Shown here: piece by piece, positions 18,444 through 28,183 of the stretch | Layout of the letters: each line of letters starts with the position of its first letter | Numbering within the stretch: position 1 is the stretch's first letter | DNA from: Ruminiclostridium josui JCM 17888 | Lineage (GTDB): Bacteria; Bacillota; Clostridia; Acetivibrionales; DSM-1351 | DNA length: 64,000 nucleotides | NCBI RefSeq assembly: GCF_000526495.1 | Contig: NZ_JAGE01000001.1 | Span: forward strand, 1,702,501 to 1,766,500 | Direction: 5' to 3' | Notes under the pieces: model-generated | What the model was told of the DNA's origin: nothing | Database searches by the model: none | The model's input: only the letters and a program-made list of their open reading frames with translations | Translations under genes and position numbers: made by a program

Positions 18444-20015
18444 CTAAATATCCGACTTCATCAGTTTGTGCTCTACCGAATCAACCAACGCTAGCCAACT
18501 GGCTTCAATTATGTCAGAAGATACTCCGACAGTGGTCCATACTTCCTGTCCGTCAGTACTTTCTATCAAAACCCTAACTTTTGATGCAGTGGCAAAATTA
18601 GAATCCAACACTCTAACCTTGTAGTCAGTAAGCTTCATCTCCGCTATTTGAGGATAAAACCTCTCCAGAGCTTTTCTCAAAGCTTTATCAAGTGCATTTA
18701 CAGGTCCGTCTCCTTCTGCTGCCGTTATCTCTGTCTGCTCGCCTACAACTATTTTTATCATGGCAGATGAATTTACACTATTTATGGTTGGCTCATTTAC
18801 TATAACTTTAAATTCTTTCAATTCAAAGAAAGATTTGTACTTACCAAGCATTTTCCTTATAACAAGTTCAAATGAACTTTCCGCACCTTCATACTGGTAA
18901 CCCTCATATTCAAGTTCTTTCAATCTTTCAATTATCTTTTTGGTTTCAGGGGAATCCTTTGTTATAGTGCTGTCTATCTTGTTTATGATGCTCATAATCG
19001 CACTTCTGCCTGCTACTTCAGACATAAGAATTACACGCTGATTTCCTACAGCCTCCGGATTTATCATTTCATATGCAGAAGTGTTCTTATTTACTGCATC
19101 CGCATGCATTCCGGCTTTGTGCGCAAAGGCACAGTTTCCAACGAAAGGTGCCCTTTCGTCATGTATTATATTTGCAACCTCACTTACAAACCTTGCTGTA
19201 GACGTAAGATATGACATATTATCACTGGGTATACACTGATATCCCATTCTAAGCTGAAGGTTTGGGATAATTGTACAAAGATTTGCATTCCCGCATCTTT
19301 CACCAAACCCGTTAATTGTTCCCTGTATTTGTACAGCTCCTGCTTCAACTGCAGAAATGGAGCCTGCTACGGCCATTCCGTTATCATTATGACAGTGAAT
19401 TCCTATTGCACAATCAACTGCTTCCCTAACTATTTTTGTGATTCTAGCTATATGGGAAGGTAGGCTTCCCCCTTTTGTATCGCAGAGACATATTGTATCG
19501 GCCCCTGCTTTACATGCGCTTTTTAGGGTTTCAATAGCATATTCTGGATTTGCGTCATAGCCGTCAAAGAAATGTTCTGCATCATAAACAACAGTTTTGC
19601 CTTTTTCTTTTAGATATTTAATTGTGTCATATATCATATTAAGATTTTCGTCTAGAGTAGTTTTTAAAATATCAGTAACCTGAAAGTCCCATGATTTTCC
19701 AAATACAGCTATTGCCTCGGTACCTGCACATAGAAGGGACTGTATATTACCATCATCTTCAACCTTTATATTTGCTCTTCTGGTTGAGCCAAAAGCAATT
19801 ATTTTAGAAGTCCTCAATTTCAATTTTAAAACTCTTTCAAAAAACTCAAGATCTTTGGGATTTGAACCAGGGTTGCCGGCTTCGATATAGTCAATACCAA
19901 GTTCATCAAGTTTTCTTACTATCTTCAGTTTATCCTCAACTGTAAACGATATTCCCAGCGCCTGAGCCCCATCTCTCAAAGTTGAATCGTACATGATTAT
20001 TTTGTTGCTTTCCAT
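18444..20015 (-). CDS. cimA: (R)-citramalate synthase
   Basis: Acetyl-CoA + pyruvate to (R)-citramalate, the first step of the threonine-independent route to 2-oxobutyrate and isoleucine. 523 residues. The N-terminal HMGL-like barrel has YDSTLRDGAQALGISFT and the metal-binding HCHNDNGMAVA. The C-terminal LeuA-dimer regulatory domain (GDGPVNALDKALRKAL) senses an end product. The ALGIS segment and the second-half sequence separate it from true LeuA, encoded just upstream. A terminator lies between the two genes, so cimA may have its own promoter or rely on read-through. Confidence 0.9.
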   Translation of the reverse strand: MESNKIIMYDSTLRDGAQALGISFTVEDKLKIVRKLDELGIDYIEAGNPGSNPKDLEFFERVLKLKLRTSKIIAFGSTRRANIKVEDDGNIQSLLCAGTEAIAVFGKSWDFQVTDILKTTLDENLNMIYDTIKYLKEKGKTVVYDAEHFFDGYDANPEYAIETLKSACKAGADTICLCDTKGGSLPSHIARITKIVREAVDCAIGIHCHNDNGMAVAGSISAVEAGAVQIQGTINGFGERCGNANLCTIIPNLQLRMGYQCIPSDNMSYLTSTARFVSEVANIIHDERAPFVGNCAFAHKAGMHADAVNKNTSAYEMINPEAVGNQRVILMSEVAGRSAIMSIINKIDSTITKDSPETKKIIERLKELEYEGYQYEGAESSFELVIRKMLGKYKSFFELKEFKVIVNEPTINSVNSSAMIKIVVGEQTEITAAEGDGPVNALDKALRKALERFYPQIAEMKLTDYKVRVLDSNFATASKVRVLIESTDGQEVWTTVGVSSDIIEASWLALVDSVEHKLMKSDI

Positions 20016-20081
20016 ATAATTTCTCCTTTCTTTTAAAATAATTTAACCCGTCTTTCTCGGGAATATCAGGTATTCAAAGAT

Positions 20082-20113
20082 AAAAAAGCAGCCCTTAAAG
20101 GGGCTGCTTTTTT
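20082..20113 (-). terminator. Terminator after leuA
   Basis: GCAGCCC and GGGGCTGC pair around a short loop, flanked by A and T runs, 14 bp past the leuA stop and before cimA. Confidence 0.75.
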
Positions 20114-20126
20114 ATAAAAGCTCCCC

Positions 20127-21653
20127 TTACTGGCTAATTATGCTTTCTCCAATTTCGCTTATTGATCTATTTATTGCATTCAGGTACGCCTTAACACTGG
20201 CTTCAATGATGTCGGTGCTAACACCCTTGCCCATAAATACGCTGCCATTATGGGATATTTTTACAGTAACTTCGCCAAGAGCATCCTTTCCTTCCGTTAC
20301 CGCCTTTATGCTATAATGAACCAACTCTGCATTAACCCCAGTGGCACGCTCAATTGCATTGAATGCGGCATCTACAGGGCCATCTCCCGTTGCAGCTTCA
20401 GTTATGATTTCTTCGTCTTTTCTAATGCTGACTGTTGAAGTTGATATCATTTTATTTCCGCTGTTTATCTGGAAACTGTCTATTACATAGATTTCTGGAA
20501 CCGCAATGTTTTCATCTACCAGCGCTTCAATATCCCTGTCAGTAACTACCTTTTTCTTGTCAGCCAAGTCTTTGAATTTTGTAAAAGCAGCTTTTACTTC
20601 CTCATCAGACAGTGAATAACCCATCTCTTTCAATCTTTCTTCAAAAGCGTGATGCCCTGAAAGTTTACCCAGAACCATTCTGTTCTTACCCATTCCTACT
20701 GATTCTGGAGTCATAATCTCGTAAGTGGTCTTTTCAGAAAGAACACCATGCTGATGAATTCCTGATTCATGTGCAAAAGCGTTTGCTCCCACGATTGCCT
20801 TATTTGGCTGTACATTCACACCGGTAAGACTTGAAACAAGTCTGCTTGCCCTGTATATTTGGGTTGTGTCAATATTGTGTGTTATGCCATAATAGTCTTT
20901 TCTTGTATTTATACCCATAATTATTTCTTCTATTGCTGCATTTCCAGCCCTTTCACCGAGACCATTAATTGTACACTCTACCTGTACAGCCCCGTTTTCA
21001 ACTGCCGCAAGTGAATTAGCTACAGCAAGGCCTAAATCATTATGACAGTGAACGCTTATGTCTGCCTTGTCAATATTGGGTACATTGTTTCTTATATTTC
21101 TTATAAGTCTTCCAAATTCCTGAGGAGTTGAATATCCTACCGTATCGGGAATGTTTACTGTTGTGGCTCCAGCATTGATAACAGCTTCTACTATACGGTA
21201 CAAAAATTCCTCTCGGGTTCTGCTGGCATCTTCTGCTGAAAATTCAACATTGGAACAATAGCCTTTTGCATGTTTGACCATGGCTATAGCCCTTTCAAGA
21301 ACCTCTTCCTCTGTCATTTTCAGCTTGTATTTCATATGGATATCCGAAGTAGCAATAAATGTGTGTATTCTTGGGCTTTCTGCATATTGAACCGCCTCCC
21401 AAGCTCTGTCTATATCTTTTTCTACGGCACGGCACAAACTTGCTATTGTAACCCCTTTAAGATTCTTGGAAAGCGTCATTATTGATTCAAAGTCACCGGG
21501 GGAGGCAATGGCAAATCCGCCCTCAATAATGTCTACACCCAGCCTTACCAGTTGTTTTGCTATTTCCATCTTCTCCTGGAGATTAAGGTTAACTCCGGGT
21601 GTTTGCTCTCCATCCCTTAATGTAGTATCAAATATCTTAATGGTTCTGGCCAT
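20127..21653 (-). CDS. leuA: 2-isopropylmalate synthase
   Basis: Acetyl-CoA + 2-oxoisovalerate to 2-isopropylmalate, the first committed step of leucine synthesis. 508 residues. The catalytic barrel has [16 protein letters not shown], the metal ligands in [15 protein letters not shown], and [10 protein letters not shown]. The C-terminal regulatory domain ([15 protein letters not shown]) is the leucine feedback site in this family. It follows ilvC after about 140 bp containing a long hairpin. Confidence 0.94.
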   Translation of the reverse strand: MARTIKIFDTTLRDGEQTPGVNLNLQEKMEIAKQLVRLGVDIIEGGFAIASPGDFESIMTLSKNLKGVTIASLCRAVEKDIDRAWEAVQYAESPRIHTFIATSDIHMKYKLKMTEEEVLERAIAMVKHAKGYCSNVEFSAEDASRTREEFLYRIVEAVINAGATTVNIPDTVGYSTPQEFGRLIRNIRNNVPNIDKADISVHCHNDLGLAVANSLAAVENGAVQVECTINGLGERAGNAAIEEIIMGINTRKDYYGITHNIDTTQIYRASRLVSSLTGVNVQPNKAIVGANAFAHESGIHQHGVLSEKTTYEIMTPESVGMGKNRMVLGKLSGHHAFEERLKEMGYSLSDEEVKAAFTKFKDLADKKKVVTDRDIEALVDENIAVPEIYVIDSFQINSGNKMISTSTVSIRKDEEIITEAATGDGPVDAAFNAIERATGVNAELVHYSIKAVTEGKDALGEVTVKISHNGSVFMGKGVSTDIIEASVKAYLNAINRSISEIGESIISQ

Positions 21654-21713
21654 AGTAATTCCCCCTTACATTCTCATATTCATAAACGTCTAAAATAAAA
21701 AATTACTTACTTT

Positions 21714-21775
21714 AAGAATATTCTTTTGGTGGATTAGTAATGGTTTATATTAACTAACCCACCAAACATATTCTT
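21714..21775. other. Long imperfect hairpin between ilvC and leuA
   Basis: Arms 21714-21738 and 21753-21775 pair over more than 20 bases (core TTGGTGGATTAGT with ACTAACCCACCAA) around a 14-nt loop. No clean T-run follows on the minus strand. It may be a processing or stability element between two operon genes, or a weak terminator. Confidence 0.55.
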
Positions 21776-21796
21776 TATATATTTTTATATATTGTT

Positions 21797-22792
21797 TTAT
21801 TTCTTTAACCAGCTCATCATTTTTCTAAGTTCTGCTCCTACTGTCTCCAACTGGTGTTCAGATTCATTTCTTCTCATTGATATAAAGTTTGCTCTTCCAG
21901 CTGCCTTGTTTTCCATTATCCAGTTAGCAGCAAATTTACCGTCTTGAATCTCTTTAAGTACCTTTTTCATTTCTTTTCTGGTTTCGTCTGTGATTATTCT
22001 CTTTCCTGTTACATAGTCACCATATTCTGCAGTGTCGCTAATAGAATATCTCATTTCCCCGAAACCACCCTGATTGATAAGGTCTACAATCAGCTTCATT
22101 TCATGTATACACTCAAAATAAGCTATTTCAGGTTGATAACCTGCTTCAACCAATGTTTCAAAACCAGCCTTCATTAATTCTGTTACACCGCCGCAAAGTA
22201 CAGCCTGTTCACCGAACAAGTCAGTTTCTGTCTCTTCTCTGAAGGTTGTTTCAAGTATCCCGGCTCTGCCTGCTCCAATTCCTGAAGCATATGCCAAAGC
22301 ATATTCCTTTGCTTTTCCGGAAGCATCCTTTTCAACAGCTATAAGTGCAGGAACACCTCTTCCTTCCTTATACTGACTTCTTACAGTGTGTCCAGGGCCC
22401 TTTGGTGCAACCATTATTACATCAACATCAGCCGGAGCAACTATCTGCTTAAAGTTTATATTGAAGCCATGTGCAAACATAAGTATGTTTCCTGCTTCAA
22501 GGTTAGGTGCTATACATTCCTCATACATTGCCGCCTGTTTTTCATCAGGAATGAGGATCATTATGATATCAGCTTTTTTCGCTGCCTCCGCAGTATCAAA
22601 TACCTTCAAGCCATCAGCCTCAACCTGTTTTCTTCTTGCAGATGTCGGAGTAAGTCCTACTATTACATTAACTCCGCTGTCCTTTAGGTTCTGTGCATGC
22701 GCATGTCCCTGGCTTCCGTATCCTATAACCGCTACTGTTTTTCCCTCCAGTAGTTTCAAATTGCAGTCACTGTCATAATACATCTTTGCCAT
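21797..22792 (-). CDS. ilvC: Ketol-acid reductoisomerase
   Basis: NAD(P)H-dependent isomerisation and reduction of acetolactate in valine, leucine and isoleucine synthesis. 331 residues, the short class I form. The Rossmann motif is [17 protein letters not shown] and the catalytic region [12 protein letters not shown]. Metal ligands lie in [10 protein letters not shown] and the later E-x-x-H-E-M-K segment. GGGAGG precedes the ATG. It is the third gene after ilvB and ilvN. Confidence 0.96.
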   Translation of the reverse strand: MAKMYYDSDCNLKLLEGKTVAVIGYGSQGHAHAQNLKDSGVNVIVGLTPTSARRKQVEADGLKVFDTAEAAKKADIIMILIPDEKQAAMYEECIAPNLEAGNILMFAHGFNINFKQIVAPADVDVIMVAPKGPGHTVRSQYKEGRGVPALIAVEKDASGKAKEYALAYASGIGAGRAGILETTFREETETDLFGEQAVLCGGVTELMKAGFETLVEAGYQPEIAYFECIHEMKLIVDLINQGGFGEMRYSISDTAEYGDYVTGKRIITDETRKEMKKVLKEIQDGKFAANWIMENKAAGRANFISMRRNESEHQLETVGAELRKMMSWLKK

Positions 22793-22853
22793 ATTTTTTA
22801 GCCTCCCATATTTTAATCAGTGCAATTCTATATAATTGCATTGTTTTTGTTAA

Positions 22854-23366
22854 TTACATTTCTTCCGTACTTCCTGCTTTAATATATTTATTGCCTCTTT
22901 CAATAGCAATTGTACCTGTTCTTACAATTTCTTTTATACCAAACTGCCTTAGCATATCCTCAAGAGCCCTTACTTTATCTCCGGAGCCTGATATTTCAAC
23001 TGTTAGTGTGTTCTTTGATACATCTACAATTTTTGCTCTAAATATCTCTACTATCTGGACTATTTCTGACCTTGTAGAGGATGTTGCATTAACCTTTATC
23101 AAAGCAAGTTCCCGACTGACGGAATCAGAATCTTCCAAAGCCCTTATTTTGATTATGTCAATTAACTTGTTAAGCTGTTTGCTTACCTGCTCAACGGTGT
23201 ATTCATCTCCGTCCACTACAATAGTCATTCGTGATACTTCAGGATTCTCTGTTACCCCTACTGCAAGGCTATCAATATTAAACCCTCTTCTGCTGAATAA
23301 ACCTGCTACTCTGGACAATACTCCAGAGCGGTTTTCAACCAGTACAGAAAGTATATGCTTTGCCAT
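22854..23366 (-). CDS. ilvN: Acetolactate synthase small (regulatory) subunit
   Basis: Regulatory subunit, 170 residues. The N-terminal ACT domain (LSVLVENRSGVLSRVAGLFSRRGFNI) binds valine in known homologues. The C-terminal ALS_ss_C domain follows. It lies 16 bp after ilvB and is translated with it. The name ilvH is used equally for this family. Confidence 0.93.
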   Translation of the reverse strand: MAKHILSVLVENRSGVLSRVAGLFSRRGFNIDSLAVGVTENPEVSRMTIVVDGDEYTVEQVSKQLNKLIDIIKIRALEDSDSVSRELALIKVNATSSTRSEIVQIVEIFRAKIVDVSKNTLTVEISGSGDKVRALEDMLRQFGIKEIVRTGTIAIERGNKYIKAGSTEEM

Positions 23367-23382
23367 TTCTTATCCCCCCCGC

Positions 23383-25005
23383 CTAAACCGTTTCTTCTTC
23401 AGGATCAATACTACATTCCAGCAGATATGCGTTATCATCAGCTAAGAATCTTTCCAATGCACTGTCTATCTGCGAATTACAGGATATCTTTTCAGATTTG
23501 AATCCATAAGCTTCCGCTATTTTAACAAAGTCAGGATTATCATCAAGAAATACCTGTGAATATCTCTTCTTATATTTGTTCTTCTGTATTTCACGAACCA
23601 TACCAAGTCTGTTGTTATTGAGTATTAGGATTTTTACTCCAAGCCTGTTTTGCTTTATGGTACCCATTTCCGGCATTGACATTTGAAAACTTCCGTCACC
23701 GCCTATAACAACTACAGTACTTTCAGGTCTGCCTATCTTGGCTCCAATACCTGCTGGAAGGCCATAGCCCATAGTTCCCAGTCCACCCGAGGTAATAAAA
23801 GATCCTGGTTTTCTTGCAATAAAGTTGTTTGCGGCCCATATTTGATTCTGTCCGACTTCCGTAACTACTATTGCATTATCATAAAGTCTTTTTGAAAGTT
23901 CTGCTAGTAGTTTCTTAGGGTTTACATAACTACTTTGCTCTTTTAATTTAACTTTGTTCTTTTTAACAGCCTGCTGCAAGCTCTCCAGCCATTGTGAAGT
24001 ATTGCAGTTTTGAATAGACTTATACAAGTCCTCAAGAATCAACCCCGCATCTCCTACTACAGGTATCGTAGTACTTACGTTTTTCCCTATCTCAGCAGGA
24101 TCAATATCAATATGAATTATTCCTGCCTTTTCTGCTATCTTGCCAGCAGTTCCTAACGCACGATCTCCCACTCTAGCCCCAACTATTATAAGGAGATCTG
24201 TGTTGTGTACCGCATAATTGGCGGCATATACTCCGTGAGAGCCTAACATTCCCATGTTCAAAGGATGGTCAGCGGGTATTGCTCCAATTCCCATTAAAGT
24301 AGTTACTACAGGTATTTGATATTTCTCTGCAAGCCTTGTCATTATTTCTGAAGCTTTTGCAGAAATAACTCCTCCTCCTGCACATATAACGGGTCTTTGT
24401 GAGCTAGCAACTGCCTCAGCAATCTTTTTTATCTGCTGTGGATGGCCTTTGTAATTTGGCTTATATCCTTTGATATCTACCTCATCTGGATATATGAAAT
24501 CAAGTGTATCTGTCTGTATATCCACAGGTACATCTATCAGCACCGGTCCAGGTCTTCCGGTAGAAGCAATGTGAAAAGCTTCTTTTACTATCCTAGGTAA
24601 ATCTTTAACATTCTTCACCAGGTAGTTATGCTTGCAGAAGGGTTCTGTAGCTCCTGTAATATCCACCTCTTGAAAGACATCTCTTCCTATCAAATCAAGG
24701 GATACCTGCCCTGTAATAGCTACCATCGGAATTGAATCCGAATATGCGGTTGCAATCCCCGTTATAAGGTTTGTTGCACCAGGCCCCGAGGTAGCCACAC
24801 AAACGCCCGTTTTCCCGGTAACTCTCGAATATCCGCTGGCAGCATGTGCTGCTCCTTGCTCGTTTCTCGTAAGTATATGCTTGATATCTGAATCCAGCAG
24901 TGCATCATAAAATGGACAGATTGCCGCACCGGGATATCCGAAAATCGTAGTTACATTTTCTAACTCAAGTGCCTTTACCAACCCTTGAGCTCCTGTTATT
25001 TTCAA
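23383..25005 (-). CDS. ilvB: Acetolactate synthase large (catalytic) subunit
   Basis: TPP- and FAD-dependent condensation of pyruvate to acetolactate or acetohydroxybutyrate, about 540 residues. The N-terminal activating Glu lies in RNEQGAAHAASGYSR. GRPGPVLIDVPVDIQ is in the middle. The TPP motif is GDGSFQMSMPE with the following NNNRLGMV. The likely start is TTG at 25005 (reading MKITGAQG), 7 bp after AAGGAGG. A TTG two codons upstream is too close to the site. It is first in ilvB-ilvN-ilvC-leuA, behind a T-box leader. Confidence 0.95.
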   Translation of the reverse strand: MKITGAQGLVKALELENVTTIFGYPGAAICPFYDALLDSDIKHILTRNEQGAAHAASGYSRVTGKTGVCVATSGPGATNLITGIATAYSDSIPMVAITGQVSLDLIGRDVFQEVDITGATEPFCKHNYLVKNVKDLPRIVKEAFHIASTGRPGPVLIDVPVDIQTDTLDFIYPDEVDIKGYKPNYKGHPQQIKKIAEAVASSQRPVICAGGGVISAKASEIMTRLAEKYQIPVVTTLMGIGAIPADHPLNMGMLGSHGVYAANYAVHNTDLLIIVGARVGDRALGTAGKIAEKAGIIHIDIDPAEIGKNVSTTIPVVGDAGLILEDLYKSIQNCNTSQWLESLQQAVKKNKVKLKEQSSYVNPKKLLAELSKRLYDNAIVVTEVGQNQIWAANNFIARKPGSFITSGGLGTMGYGLPAGIGAKIGRPESTVVVIGGDGSFQMSMPEMGTIKQNRLGVKILILNNNRLGMVREIQKNKYKKRYSQVFLDDNPDFVKIAEAYGFKSEKISCNSQIDSALERFLADDNAYLLECSIDPEEETV

Positions 25006-25049
25006 TGGCAATCCTCCTTTTCACTATAATTCTATACTCAGATTAGTTA

Positions 25050-25320
25050 TAAAAAACCCCCCCATCTCTGCCATTACGCAGGGACGAGGGGATAACTCCG
25101 CCGTGGTACCACCCTGATTTAATACAGTTAATCAACTGCATCCTCAGTGAGCAACCGGACAAATGTCCGTGCTCCATAGCTATATCGTTGCCAACGCCGA
25201 CACTTAATCAATCTGACTCTTTGGGTATCGGGCCTCCGGAATGAGTTATACATGTATTTATTGTACCGTCTTCCACCAACCGCCGGCTCTCTTTAACAAA
25301 TCAATACATCTTGTTTTCCA
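25050..25320 (-). ncRNA. T-box riboswitch, leucine type, for the ilv-leu operon
   Basis: On the minus strand the conserved T-box AGGGTGGTACCACGG lies at about 25100-25115. It is followed by a terminator stem whose arms lie near 25062-25095 and a T-run. Upstream is a stem I with the AGAG and GGTGGAA elements. The triplet placed like a specifier, just before the CATTCCGGAGG segment, is CTC (25243-25245), a leucine codon. Uncharged tRNA-Leu would favour read-through into ilvB. Confidence 0.88.
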
Positions 25321-25382
25321 TCATAAGCTATATATTTAGATATTAATCCCTTACAAAAGTTGTAAGCCTTAGTTTAGAAATA

Positions 25383-25411
25383 ATTATAGCATCATATTCA
25401 TAGAGCGTCAA
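25383..25411 (-). promoter_or_regulatory. Promoter of the ilv-leu operon
   Basis: Minus-strand TTGACG (25406-25411) and TATAAT (25383-25388) with a 17-bp spacer, directly upstream of the T-box leader. Confidence 0.75.
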
Positions 25412-25486
25412 TAAAAGGCATTTAACGTTTTCTGACCAGTTTAGCTTGAGTTTTTAATGTTTTATGTTGTTGGATAACTTCTTGGC

Positions 25487-27046
25487 TTATAATCCTGAAT
25501 ATTCAAATAAATCAAAATCAGCCGTATTTTTGCTGTCATGCCCATTACTGCTGGCAAACATCCCTACATATGTCCCGATAAATCCTCCCGCTACATCAGT
25601 ACTCAGTATTCTTCCATCTACATTTACAGCCAACTCCCACAGTTGGTTATCATCACCGAAGTAAAAACTGTAATCCTGACCACATGCCTTTACAACCATA
25701 TGAATGCGTTTTTTGGTAATTTCCTTTTGCCCTATGACGTTTTCCTTTCCGTCGTTACATACAACCAACCTTATTACATTCTTTTCTCCAAAGCAGGTAC
25801 ACTCAAATCTCATGTGATAATTGTTATTTTGTATTAGTAATATGCCTGCTGCCTCATTTTCATTCTCAGGAGAAAACTCCATTATTGCTTTTGCCATAAA
25901 ATTAATATGCTGCTGGCGTCTGCCAACAAAGCTTGGGTTCTTCTCCTCAGTAATTTTTACAGGTCTCAGCTTTAAACGTAAATATCCTGGTCTTTCAGTG
26001 AGACTGTAGAAATTTTCTCTTGGAGTACGCACGAAATTCCATATAAAGTCAAGCTTTTGGCTGTCAAAGTGGTCACAAACTGTTGCTTCAACCGGGTTGT
26101 CCGGAGGAAGTTTAGGTCTTTCATAGGTAAACTCAACTTTTCCACTTAAAGGACTTACTACCGGCCAGCCATCTTCCCATATTACTGGAATAAGAAATGT
26201 TTCACGGCCTAGGTTTCTATAGTAACCTCCATACGGTCTTGATGCAAGTGCAACCATCCACCACTCTCCGTTTTGGGTTTCAACAAGGTCGGCATGGCCT
26301 ACGTTTGCAATAGGGTATTTTCTTCCTAAGTGTCTATGGGTAAGAATAGGATTTCCTCTGCAGCCCTCATAAGGTCCTGTTATATTTTTGCTTCTGGCAA
26401 TTGTAACTGAATGATGATAATCCGTTCCGCCCTCAGCAATCATCAAATAATAATATCCGTTAATTTTATAGAGATGAGGGCCTTCAGGCCACACAGCATT
26501 TTTCATTGCACCTCTCCACAAACCATATCTTGGCCCTGTAAGCTGCATTTTCGCAGTGTCAAGTTCTCTCATCCAGATTTCATTATCTCCGTAATATGTT
26601 CCGTCCGGTGCATCATATGTGCCCATAAAATATACTTTTCCGTCATCATCAAAGAAAAGTGACGGGTCAATACCTGGCGCATCTTCCAGCCAGTATGGCT
26701 CTGACCACGGGCCCTCTGGTTTTTCAGCCGTAATTATGAAATTGCCCTTTTTTCCTACATTGGTACATGCAATATAAAACAGTCCTTTATTGTATCTGAT
26801 AGTTGGAGCATATATTCCCTGTGACTGTTCAAGTTCATCTAAATCGAGCTGAGTGGTTCTGTCCAGAGCATGACCTATTTGTTTCCAATTAACTAAATCT
26901 TTACTGTGGAAAACCGGTAGTCCCGGAAAATATGTAAAGCTTGATGTAACAAGATAATAGTCATCGTTCACACGGCATATTGAAGGATCGGGATAAAACC
27001 CCGGCAATATTGGATTACTGAAATAATTACAGTCTTTTTTTGTCAA
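25487..27046 (-). CDS. GH43 beta-xylosidase / alpha-arabinofuranosidase
   Basis: Five-bladed beta-propeller glycosidase, 519 residues. The catalytic base Asp lies in NPILPGFYPDPSI, the pKa-modulating Asp in GIDPSLFFDDDG, and the acid Glu in WPEGPHLYKI. The C-terminal ~200 residues form the extra beta-sandwich typical of the XynB-like GH43 subfamilies. No signal peptide, so it likely acts on imported xylo- or arabino-oligosaccharides and feeds the xyl genes nearby. The start is TTG at 27046, 7 bp after AGGAGG. Confidence 0.88.
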   Translation of the reverse strand: MTKKDCNYFSNPILPGFYPDPSICRVNDDYYLVTSSFTYFPGLPVFHSKDLVNWKQIGHALDRTTQLDLDELEQSQGIYAPTIRYNKGLFYIACTNVGKKGNFIITAEKPEGPWSEPYWLEDAPGIDPSLFFDDDGKVYFMGTYDAPDGTYYGDNEIWMRELDTAKMQLTGPRYGLWRGAMKNAVWPEGPHLYKINGYYYLMIAEGGTDYHHSVTIARSKNITGPYEGCRGNPILTHRHLGRKYPIANVGHADLVETQNGEWWMVALASRPYGGYYRNLGRETFLIPVIWEDGWPVVSPLSGKVEFTYERPKLPPDNPVEATVCDHFDSQKLDFIWNFVRTPRENFYSLTERPGYLRLKLRPVKITEEKNPSFVGRRQQHINFMAKAIMEFSPENENEAAGILLIQNNNYHMRFECTCFGEKNVIRLVVCNDGKENVIGQKEITKKRIHMVVKACGQDYSFYFGDDNQLWELAVNVDGRILSTDVAGGFIGTYVGMFASSNGHDSKNTADFDLFEYSGL

Positions 27047-27096
27047 ATATAACGCCTCCTAAAAAATATTTAATTTGAAGCATATAAAATCCGGGA

Positions 27097-27127
27097 ATGT
27101 ATCATCCTCAAAACAAGGATGATACAT
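27097..27127. promoter_or_regulatory. 12-bp palindrome upstream of GH43
   Basis: Perfect arms ATGTATCATCCT (27097-27108) and AGGATGATACAT (27116-27127) with a 7-nt loop. No T-run follows on the minus strand. It could end the thioredoxin-like transcript or act as an operator for GH43. Confidence 0.45.
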
Positions 27128-27170
27128 ATTAATAAAGATAGTTTAACATAGTTTTATAAGTATTTTTCAT

Positions 27171-27530
27171 TTATTGTCCTATAATTTCCATAAACCTATC
27201 CTTGGATATATAATTTGTCTCTTCTATCAAGGCTCCGTTCCTATAGAACCTTAAGTAAGGTATCTCTGAATTTCCCAGCTGCTCTTCCTTGAATTTTCTG
27301 AATTCTTCAAAATAGTCGGTGGTATTATACACTAACTCATATACATCAATATCTATTTTCACATCAGTGCTATCATATAACCAAGTTCTCAGGGCCTGCC
27401 ACTGGGGACACCAGTCCTGTGTTAATATTATAAGTACTATTTCCTTTGAAGCTGTTATACTCTTGTCGAAATCACCCTTCTGTATAGCATTTAAAGCCTG
27501 TTCCTTTTGCATCTCTATTCTATTTACCAT
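27171..27530 (-). CDS. Thioredoxin-fold protein with a single active-site cysteine
   Basis: 119 residues, cytoplasmic. The region VLIILTQDWCPQWQALRTWL lines up with the thioredoxin active site, but the motif is W-C-P-Q-W, so the second Cys of CxxC is missing. The cis-Pro loop is present (SEIPYLRFYRNG). A dithiol reductase role is therefore unlikely; a monothiol or binding role is possible. It lies 32 bp downstream of tadA on the same strand. Confidence 0.7.
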   Translation of the reverse strand: MVNRIEMQKEQALNAIQKGDFDKSITASKEIVLIILTQDWCPQWQALRTWLYDSTDVKIDIDVYELVYNTTDYFEEFRKFKEEQLGNSEIPYLRFYRNGALIEETNYISKDRFMEIIGQ

Positions 27531-27562
27531 ATGAGTTCCCGTCCTTTAATTTAAGTTGTTAT

Positions 27563-28021
27563 TTAAGTTTTTCTTAACTGCTTAAAGAATTCCGTTAATA
27601 TATTTCCACATTCCTCAAACATTAATCCATATACTACGTCAACTTTGTGATTAAATTGTGGAACTCTAAATAAATCTACCACTGACCCTGCTGCACCTGC
27701 TTTTTTGTCCATTGCTCCTATATAAAGTGTTTTTATTCTTGATTGAATAATAGCTCCTGCACACATTGGACACGGCTCCAGAGTAACGTACATGTCACAT
27801 CCTTCCAGTTTCCAGGTTCCAAGCGCCTTTGCCGCTTTTTTTATAGCTTCTATTTCAGCATGAGATGTAACATCCAGCTTTTCTTCCTTTTGATTTCGGC
27901 CCCTAGCAATTATCTTTCCATCCTTTACTATAATTGCTCCTACCGGTGATTCGCCATTTTCGTATGCCTTTTTTGCCTGATTGATTGCCTCAAGCATAAA
28001 CTGCTCGTTTCTGGTGTACAT
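27563..28021 (-). CDS. tadA: tRNA adenosine(34) deaminase
   Basis: Deaminates adenosine 34 to inosine in tRNA-Arg(ACG), needed to read CGN codons. 152 residues. The zinc site is HAEIEAI (His ligand and catalytic Glu) plus PCPMCAGAI (two Cys ligands). The usual TadA C-terminal helix with FFKQLRK is present. GGAGG precedes the ATG. It forms a two-gene unit with the thioredoxin-like gene. Confidence 0.93.
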   Translation of the reverse strand: MYTRNEQFMLEAINQAKKAYENGESPVGAIIVKDGKIIARGRNQKEEKLDVTSHAEIEAIKKAAKALGTWKLEGCDMYVTLEPCPMCAGAIIQSRIKTLYIGAMDKKAGAAGSVVDLFRVPQFNHKVDVVYGLMFEECGNILTEFFKQLRKT

Positions 28022-28183
28022 TAGGGTACCTCCATTATTTTTATTAATTATATTATAACTTCGAGAGTAAAAAATTAAATATTTTTATAAGTCAGTACCA
28101 TAATGAACTTTCAAACATATTATGTTATCAGAATGTCAGCTTTTTTAGCTGCGTTAGTATTTGTACAAAAAGGAGATGTATAC

